The translations under genes and the position numbers were made by a program. Source: Cinnamomum chago (taxonomy: Eukaryota > Streptophyta > Magnoliopsida > Laurales > Lauraceae). Taken from it: a stretch of DNA of 64,000 nt. The notes beneath the pieces were generated by a model that was not told where the DNA came from, did no database searches, and saw only the letters and a list, made by a program, of their open reading frames with translations. Positions 57,401-64,000 of this stretch are shown here, in pieces; the stretch's first letter is position 1, and each line of letters starts with the position of its first letter. The stretch is taken from positions 11,530,001-11,594,000 of the forward strand of contig CP142451.1 of assembly GCA_038049695.1 (NCBI GenBank), written 5' to 3'.

Positions 57401-59457
57401 ATCTTCATTAATGTCATTCATGAGCATTATATTACACATGTAATTAATTCAGGCACTGTTCTATGCAAAAAAAAAAATCATGTCTACTCATCCAAGTGTT
57501 CTTTAGATCAAATCAGATCATAAATCATCCGAGGGGCAGATTGGTTTGAACTGTATGACTGTTCAGCCCATTAAAACCTGTAACCCAGAAATGCTGATCT
57601 CACATGAAATTCAGGGCACATCCAAGAGGAGAAAGAAAGAACAATTCAAACAGAATTATTCAATGGTAATTTTCTCAAACGAAGACTTGAGCAGAACCAT
57701 TGACATTTTCTCTTCGATTTATATCAATTGTAATTATATGTAGAGATGTGATTTATTTAACAATGCTGACTCAAACATGGAAAAGAAAATCCCAATCTAG
57801 GAATAAATACAACACATTCTTTCCAAATCTTGAGAAGGCCAAACCTCAACTCCAGTTTGTGCCTGAAAGGAAACAAATGAATTCCGGTCTTCCAAAACAC
57901 AGTCCCTCGCAGCAGATTTTAGCAGCTTTTGCACTTCTTCACCCAGGTCCTTGGTCGAAAATTCCGGTGTAGTCCCTGGGAAAACAAAATTGGAATATGT
58001 AATAAATTAACTAAGGAGCCATTATGATGATGAGAAAATGACAGGCAGGGTGTCCCCACAAGGTGGAGAATCTTCTTACTTAGGACTTTTCTCAAGTAGT
58101 AAATTTGCATCATGTTTGGATTTGGATGGAGAATGGCTATGTAAGAGAAAGCCATTTTGAGACCATTCTTTACACACACAAACAAAAAATTCATTCATGC
58201 CTTATCCCATCTTATTAAATGGTTATTTCAACAAAAAAGATTAACAAATATATAAGAGTAAAGTTACTTTCCTCATCTAAATGGCCTCTAATGGGAAGGG
58301 GGGAGCTGGGGGCCAAGAGAATTCCCTTTGCCCCTGTTTCTTTAGTTTTTGTGAGAAAAAGTAAAGACCACTTGAAGCTCTCTCCACTTGTTGAAAAAAG
58401 CAAAACCCACCAAAGGCCTCAGAAAGCCCAGTTTTCCCTACTTTAATCATTAAATACTCTCTCCACTCACCACCATTTTCAAAGGTAAAGTGCATGGTAA
58501 GATTTGTCCACCTTGTCCATCCAATTTTTGGGGTGTTGAAAACAGGTGGAGGAAATTGTCCATTGAGGAAAATTTTAAACTGTGGACAGTTTTCTCCACC
58601 TTCATTTTCTCTACCTTTTCTTTGCATCTCAGGTCTGTTTGAATGAAGAAAAAAGGTGGAGAAAACTTCCCAAACATCAAATTTGCACATGGGCAGTTTA
58701 ATCCTCTTATTTTCTAAATTAAGAGATTGATAGAGAAATGAAGAGCTACCATCCACAGCACAAATTTCAAATTCTAAGTATTAAAGGTTTCCTTCTTCAC
58801 CTTTTAACCACTTGTTTTGTCTACCCAAAATGTGTAGAAAACATGTGAAGAACCTTCACTTAGTTTTATTTAAGCTATTCGAAATTCCCAGTTTCACTTT
58901 CCCACCATCCAAACACCACCTAAGAATCCGGGGGGGGGGGGGGGGGGGGGGAGAGAGCTCCTTACTTAGCAAGACCGAGGCGTTACGGAGGCTTTCTCGA
59001 GAGGCATCAATGGGAGCTAAAAGAAACTTGGAAGTTTTCTTCTTCTGATCTTTCAGCCATTCTTTAGGCCCCGCTGTAACATATCCAATCCAACAAAGAA
59101 ATCAGAAAATTATTACTTGACATAGGAAGGTGTAAATTCACATTTCACATATAATGGTGAGACAAACAACGTACGTATGCCGAGAGAGAAGGCAGAAGAA
59201 GCCTTTGGGGTTTGAGTGAGAGAGAGAAAAGATAAGAAGAAGATGGCATTTCGTCTGGAGGCCTTAGAGTGTGGTGATTGCTGCTGCTGTTCTTGTTGAT
59301 GCTCATGTTCTTGTTGATATTGTTGTTGTTGATGATGTTGTTGAGAGGATTTTGGAGGTGGTGGTGTTGGAAGTTGGGTGAGGGAGAAGATATGGCGAAG
59401 TAGAGTTGTCATGGGAACCAACGGTCGGCTGTGAATGTTCAGACGTGTGAGAAGCAT
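54491..59457 (-). CDS. Predicted plastid, probably thylakoid-lumen, protein
   Basis: Six exons join in consistent phase: 59457-59175, 59073-58966, 57975-57845, 57310-57210, 55321-55262, 54575-54491, giving 255 codons plus stop. A second ATG at 59412 (MTTLLRHIF) is a plausible alternative start. The N-terminus is rich in Ser, Gln and Pro like a plastid transit peptide. It is followed by SRRNAIFFLSFLSL and ASSAF, resembling a twin-arginine thylakoid signal with a lumenal cleavage site. The mature part reads GPKEWLKDQKKKTSKFLLAP, EVQKLLKSAARDCV, VCTFSLILKNASSLLEDRNP and ends FEEGIKNCLDA. I do not recognise the family. Targeting is inferred from the signal, and gene structure from open frames plus splice phases. 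No broken exon was seen. Confidence 0.8.
58930..58951. repeat. G22 homopolymer beside an exon 2 donor
   Basis: Twenty-two G on the plus strand lie 14 bases past the exon 2 donor, so the pre-mRNA has a C22 run near the start of the intron. Length errors are likely. Confidence 0.9.
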
Positions 59458-60508
59458 GTTTTATCATGTTCTCAAATCTTATCCAATCCAATCGTTTGGA
59501 GATGAGCAATGGGCTTAGTTAAATAGGTTACGGGCTTGACCCGCTTTGGGTGCTCGACCCGATATGCGGGTTTCAAAATATTTATGTATTTATTGTTAAT
59601 GAAAAGTACTTGTAAAATATTTTTATCATAAAATACCTAATAATACTTGTCCTAGTGCTATGTGGATTTATGTTGTCATTAGTGAGTTATATCATGCATT
59701 TCTAACACCTCACATAGGAAATCACCTCTACTTATCGTAGGGTAAGCCAGGTATGTGTCACACCAGGAGCGGGTTTGACAGTAGGGCTAGTATATATTTT
59801 GGCGAGGGCACATTTTGATTAGCTCAGATTTTCTATAGGTGGGCAATGCTATGGAGTTCCATTCTTTCCATTAAGAATTCTATCTCTTGGTAGTATCCGA
59901 TATAAATGCTCCCCAAAACATAATTTAGAATCAAATGTTTATTAACTAATGAACTTGGAAATAATATTGTAAGAGATTCGGTAATTCTCTGATTGATCCA
60001 AATTTATCTCCTTGGTCGCAGAGATTTCAGGACTAGATTTTTAGATTCATCCATATGCCCCAGATATGATACTGAAGCTTGGAAATGGACAATTGCAACC
60101 AGGTGTTTGAGAAACTTTAATCCAATTCAAACAACCTGATTTGGTGTTTTTGTGTTTTTAGCTTGGCCCAGGCTATGGTCTGTTTTCCATTTTTCAGCCT
60201 ATGTGATCATGGACTTCCGTTTCCTGTCTTTCCCCATATTTTGGTCTTTTGGCTGGCCCAGTATGGTTTTGTGGTGTAGCTCTGTTTTGGTTGTGTTTCT
60301 CTGTTAAAAGTTTGCAAGTGAGATAGAGCTTCTTCCTCATCATTGCTTTGTACACTGTACATTTCTTTTGGAAAGATACACATCTTATCTTTCTAAAAAA
60401 ATTGTAAAATGATTTTTGTTCTTTCATTCTTAATTAACCGCCCGAAGTTTCAACAAAATCCTTTTTTTTTTAACCCCAGCTAAGGATTGGTTGGGACCCA
60501 AGAGAGAG

Positions 60509-60613
60509 CCCGCATACACAGGAAGAAAGCACACACAAGTGAGAAAGAAGCCCACACACGCGGAAAGAAAGCCTATACAACTGGAAAATGAGCCCGTACA
60601 CGCGGAAAGAGGT
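60509..60613. repeat. 21-bp minisatellite, five diverged units
   Basis: Five consecutive 21-base units follow the pattern CC(C/T)-N-A-ACACGCGGAAAGAAAG; units 3 and 5 are closest. The period keeps one frame open (repeating K-P-x-x-x-E-R-K), but nothing suggests it is translated. Confidence 0.75.
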
Positions 60614-60882
60614 GACATACATAAAGTTCAAACCCTAAACAGTCAAGTGAGAACTACCACTCCTTACCACCCGCGGATAAGAAGGTGTTTTCAAAGGAAA
60701 ATTTCAGCTTCAAACGATTGAAGTTGAAATCATCCTTTAGATCTCACCTTCCACAAATTGTTCCAGCACTTGTGCTACAACACTAATGAAGGAGTAATAA
60801 TGTCTTTCCTTTCTTTTAAGTTTTAACTACACATGCCATGTAGCAAGTTACAAAATGAATTCAGATACTTTTTACCACTCAC

Positions 60883-61108
60883 CACATAGCAAGTTGGGAA
60901 TCAAATTCGGATAACAAAATTTCTTCCAAACTTCCTTTTTCAGCTTCATGAGCCAATCGTGACACTTGCTTTCTCAGAAGGGAGCTAAAAAGTACTTGAT
61001 TTCTAAAAGAGGAGAGTTGCTTTTTTTCAAAGAGGGAGAAGTCCCCACTACTGTGTCTCCCATGGAATGTTAAGGGCAGATTGAGATATAGAGGGAGGCC
61101 CAGAATTC
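60883..61108 (-). other. Candidate orphan exon
   Basis: The acceptor TATTTTGTACAG precedes 226 bases that are open in one frame (LSSFRNQVLFSSLLRKQVSR, HEAEKGSLEEILLSEFDSQL), followed by the strong donor ATGTG/GTGAGT. A short segment upstream (61319-61356; LLVTASVLARAD) also has good splice sites, but its phase leads to a stop in this exon. It may be a decayed gene, a non-coding exon or chance. The family is not recognised. Confidence 0.28.
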
Positions 61109-62942
61109 CTGTACAAAATAGAAAGCTAAAGTTCATTCATTCACATGAAATTAAATTTCTAAAAATGGGTTCCAACTTCCCATCATCGTGGCTAAAACTA
61201 AAATTAAGTTGAGATCACCATCAAATAATCTCTGTTTTGATGGCACATAAGAGACCACTGGGATGAGAGATCAATTTAGCACAGCAAAATGGGCTCAAAA
61301 GAGAAGGAATAATTATACCTATCAGCCCGAGCAAGGACAGAAGCAGTAACTAGTAACTGGCAGTTTAAATTTTTATAAACCTGCAAAAGCTTAATAATAG
61401 TTGCAAAAAAAGACATTAAATATAATATAATTTATTAGTTCAAATTTTAAATATAAAAAATCAAAATGACCTTGACATTAAACCTCATATATAATTATTT
61501 ATAAATTAACTTTAATTATTTAAAATACGAATAATTTATTAAAATAATATTACTGCCAGGTCTCTCCATTGAGGTAAGAGTTAAACAACCAAGCTTTAAA
61601 AAAAGGCTACAAATTGGATGGGAATATTATTATTATTATATTCTTCTAAATGCATAACGATAACGGCAATCCGTCATGCCATGTCATCACACGTAGCGGA
61701 AAATATCATTGTTCCGAGGAACGCTTAATATCATTGTTCCTCCCACACGCGTCTTGGATAAACCCCAAACCCCAAGTGACTCGTTAGATTTAACACCCAT
61801 TGTAATCATGGGGCCCATTTTTTCAAATAGAAACCATTTATCAGATTTAACAGACATTGCATTCGTTGACCTCTGGAGCACCCTTTCGATTTGATCATAC
61901 AATAGGGACTCCATTTTTATTGAAATAGACGAAAAATAAAGCAAGTTCCTTGAAGGGCATCTTACAAATTTGAATAATGATTTACGAAATGAACCCAAAA
62001 AGATGGGCCCCCCTCACATGCATTGAAAAAAGGACGGTGTTGCAATTTCGTTCTGCCTCAAGTCACAAATATCTCCTCAACTCTTCCCGAAAGACTAAAC
62101 TATCCAATAAAGTCGGTTCATCTCTTTTAATCGCCACCACCTAACTCTCTTTTTTTTTCACCCATCCCATTGGTCTTTCCCCACTGTAAAAAAATAAAAA
62201 AATTGGAGGTTTCAGTTTTGTCCTGACAGGACAAAGTGCCTTTAAGCTTTCCGATCATATTAGGTGAAATCTCTCAATCAATGAGAAAAAAACACGATAT
62301 TAGGTGAAGTCCGTCAGTCAATGAACCCAACGCAACACAACGAATATTATTCAAAGGAGTAAAAACGACCTTGGCTTTTATACAACTCTTTCTCAAATTT
62401 CACATGTATTACATCTATGGCCGTTAGCTGCAAACAAGGAATCTTTTCTATACAAAGAGGGGGGAAAACCAAACAGATTTAGATGAATCTTAAGCAGGTT
62501 AGATTTGGGAAAGGAAACCCATCCTTGTAGATCATTCTATTAAGAGATCTAGCAAACACTACAATAAAAAAATTTGCAGATGAATCACCGCCGTCAATAT
62601 CAGGCCACCAGCCCTCTGGAGTAGGAAAAGGTGCACGAACATAACATCATAGCCATACAATCACAATCTCCCATCAAAAAATTGCAAAACCAACCACAAA
62701 TTAAAAGAAAAGAGAGCATATACCCAAACCATTTCTATTTCTATATTGTTTCTTCTCAAGAGAACACCATAGCCATAGCAGATAAACCGGAGCGAAAGAT
62801 CAAAAACACAACTCAGGACATCACACGAACATAAAAGTAACCAGATCTAAAGAACCATAGACAGAAAGATCAAATCCTAACAGCACCGCACTCAGTTGCT
62901 CCGAGACCAAGAACCAGTGACCTACCAAGACAACTAGGAAGT

Positions 62943-63712
62943 CTAGCTCCTCCAGTTGCCCTCCGATCCGCCACCCCTGGAGGAGTAACGATCGGAACCT
63001 CCGTAGCCACGGTCTCGGCCTCCACCGCCTCCGCGGCTGTAGCCTCCACCCTCGCTACGGCGGCCGCCACCATAGCCTCCACCGCCGCCACCGTAGCCTC
63101 CACCGCCGCCGCCGTAACCTCCACCACCACCACCGTAGCCTCCACCGCCACCGCTGCGGAATCCGCCACCGCCACCGCCTCCACCGCTTCCCCGGGACTG
63201 AGCCTCGTTGACGGTGATGCTTCTTCCGTCAAGATTCTGGCCGTTCATACCTTCGATGGCGTCCCTCATCGCCTGCTCGTTGCTGAAGGTTACGAATCCG
63301 AACCCCCTCGACCTTCCAGTCTCTCGATCGCTGATGATCTACACAAATCATGACAAATCAGAAACAAGACCTGAGAACTATAAAGACCAAACCAAACAAC
63401 AAAACACAAAAACAACAGATCTGAGTCTTGATACAGATCCAGATCCAGATCGCTACCGATCTGAACAAGATCTGACAAGTATAAAGATCAAAACGAACCA
63501 GAAGCACAAAAAAAAAGGGATCCGAGTCTCGATCTGGATCTGGATCTAATGAAAAAGACAAATAAACAAAACGGATCTTGATCTACTCGATCAGATACCT
63601 TCGACTCGATGATTTCTCCGAAAGCACTGAAGGCGCGCTCGAGGGAACGGTCGTCGGTGGCCCAAGCAAGGCCTCCGACAAAGCAGCGGTACTCGACATC
63701 GGCGCTGGCCAT
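62943..63712 (-). CDS. GRP7-like: Glycine-rich RNA-binding protein, GRP7 class
   Basis: A small RNA-binding protein with one RRM and a glycine-rich tail, 169 codons. In related species it acts in RNA processing and export, cold response and circadian output. Exon 1 is 63712-63599 (38 codons) and exon 2 is 63338-62943. RNP2 is CFVGGL (residues 10-15) and RNP1 is RGFGFVTF (49-56). The RRM ends near NGQNLDGRSITVNEAQSRG. The tail repeats GGGGYGGGGG with RGG-type arginines and ends GSEGNWRS. The intron falls between IESK and IISD, between RNP2 and RNP1, where Arabidopsis GRP7/GRP8 carry the intron used for autoregulated alternative splicing. The ATG is the first of the frame that gives the family N-terminus MASADVEYRCF. 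Confidence 0.95.
63339..63598 (-). repeat. GRP intron with an old internal duplication
   Basis: On the minus strand two roughly 100-base halves share the order GATC(C/T)(A/G)GATC(C/T)(A/G)GATC, AGACTC(G/A)GATC, a T/G-rich run, then TCTTTATA(C/G)TT(G/C)TCAG(A/G)TCTTGTT. The T/G-rich parts (for example GTTGTTTTTGTGTTTTGTTG) could bind an RRM protein; this is inference. Confidence 0.65.
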
Positions 63713-63813
63713 AGCTGAAAAAGGAAGGAAAGAGGAGAAGAACAGGAACCGAACCGGGAAAAGAGGGGGAGAAAAACCCACCTCTTGAGAGCACAAGAAC
63801 AAAAGGAAGACTC

Positions 63814-63829
63814 AAACCCTAACTTTATA
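63814..63829 (-). promoter_or_regulatory. TATA box and telo-box of the GRP gene
   Basis: On the minus strand TATAAA (plus 63824-63829) lies about 112 bases upstream of the ATG. It is followed at once by TTAGGGTTT (plus 63814-63822, AAACCCTAA), the telo-box common in plant translation and RNA-related genes. Spacing suits a transcription start near 63795-63800. Confidence 0.7.
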
Positions 63830-64000
63830 GACAGTTTCCGTCCTCATCCGTCTATCTTGTTAACCGTAGTTAGTTAAGTCGAGTTAGACTCGAGTGGGGT
63901 TACAGCAGGTCTTGCTGTGGTTAGTTTTGACTAACCCGGGTTCATTGCTGACCCTTTACCCATCCACGATATTTATCTCTCCCTCTCACAATACTATAAT
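63830..64000. other. Upstream promoter region of the GRP gene, cut by the window end
   Basis: GC-balanced sequence with GAGTTAGACTCGAGT-like palindromic patches. No gene was seen. Confidence 0.4.

Larger units (their letters stand above)
59458..62942. other. Long intergenic region with little recognisable content
   Basis: About 3.5 kb separate the plastid-protein gene from the GRP gene. It contains a 21-bp minisatellite, two candidate orphan exons, a very AT-rich part (61380-61640) and the GRP 3' flank. No complete gene was found. Confidence 0.5.

Noticed and set aside
61687..61998. 103-codon minus-strand frame
   Set aside because: No conserved motif and no splice partners that keep phase.
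62870..63232. Minus-strand 120-codon Ala/Val-rich frame
   Set aside because: It is an out-of-frame shadow of the glycine-rich tail of the GRP gene; GC-rich GGN repeats keep other frames open.

Overview
This is nuclear DNA from a flowering plant. It has spliced genes with GT/AG borders, a wyosine-synthesis gene, a CBS/DUF21 transporter-like gene, a GRP7-type glycine-rich RNA-binding protein, plant L1, Copia, Tat-lineage Ty3 and Mutator-like elements, and many MITEs. Long introns and old dispersed repeats suggest a large-genome, perhaps woody, lineage; a magnoliid is my guess only. All four host genes lie on the minus strand. No tRNA, rRNA or CRISPR array was seen.

Layout. (1) 354-7263: complete TYW1 gene, 8 exons, 665 codons, all phases consistent. 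(2) 8789-44248: one 12-exon gene for a DUF21/CNNM-type membrane protein with CBS domains, 506 codons spread over 35.5 kb. Its intron 4 (20518-42156, 21.6 kb) is almost wholly a nest of transposons. An old LTR element (20927-41571, TSD ATATA) holds a 5'-truncated plus-strand L1 (about 21227-40882). That L1 holds a Tat-lineage Ty3 element (21684-37804, TSD TGAAT) and a minus-strand truncated L1 (37851-39839). The Ty3 element in turn holds an intact Copia element (22649-28047) with near-identical LTRs. Intron 7 holds a probable LTR-derived block, a MITE nested in a MITE, and a duplicated 160-bp segment. (3) 45137-51756: a 6.6-kb Mutator-like element with 41-bp inverted ends and poly-A flanks, 0.9 kb upstream of the DUF21 start. 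It carries two convergent genes: a plant-mobile-domain (PMD) gene, and a FAR1/MULE transposase fused to an OTU-type cysteine protease. Three arrays of GTTCGGA/TCCGAAC hairpins sit in the first intron of each gene and between their 3' ends. (4) 52582-52939: a hAT-like MITE. (5) 54491-59457: a six-exon gene for a probable plastid-targeted protein with a twin-arginine-like second signal. (6) 59458-62942: mostly empty, with a 21-bp minisatellite and two candidate orphan exons. (7) 62943-63712: a glycine-rich RNA-binding protein of the GRP7 class, whose intron holds an old internal duplication.

How it fits together. The host genes look intact, while the transposons show graded decay that matches their nesting order (Copia youngest, outer LTR element oldest). 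Several coding breaks in the Ty3 element and the Mutator-like element are TGG codons turned into TGA or TAG, as expected from deamination of methylated cytosine. The best candidate for an undescribed arrangement is the Mutator-like element, which combines PMD gene, OTU-fused transposase and paired hairpin arrays.
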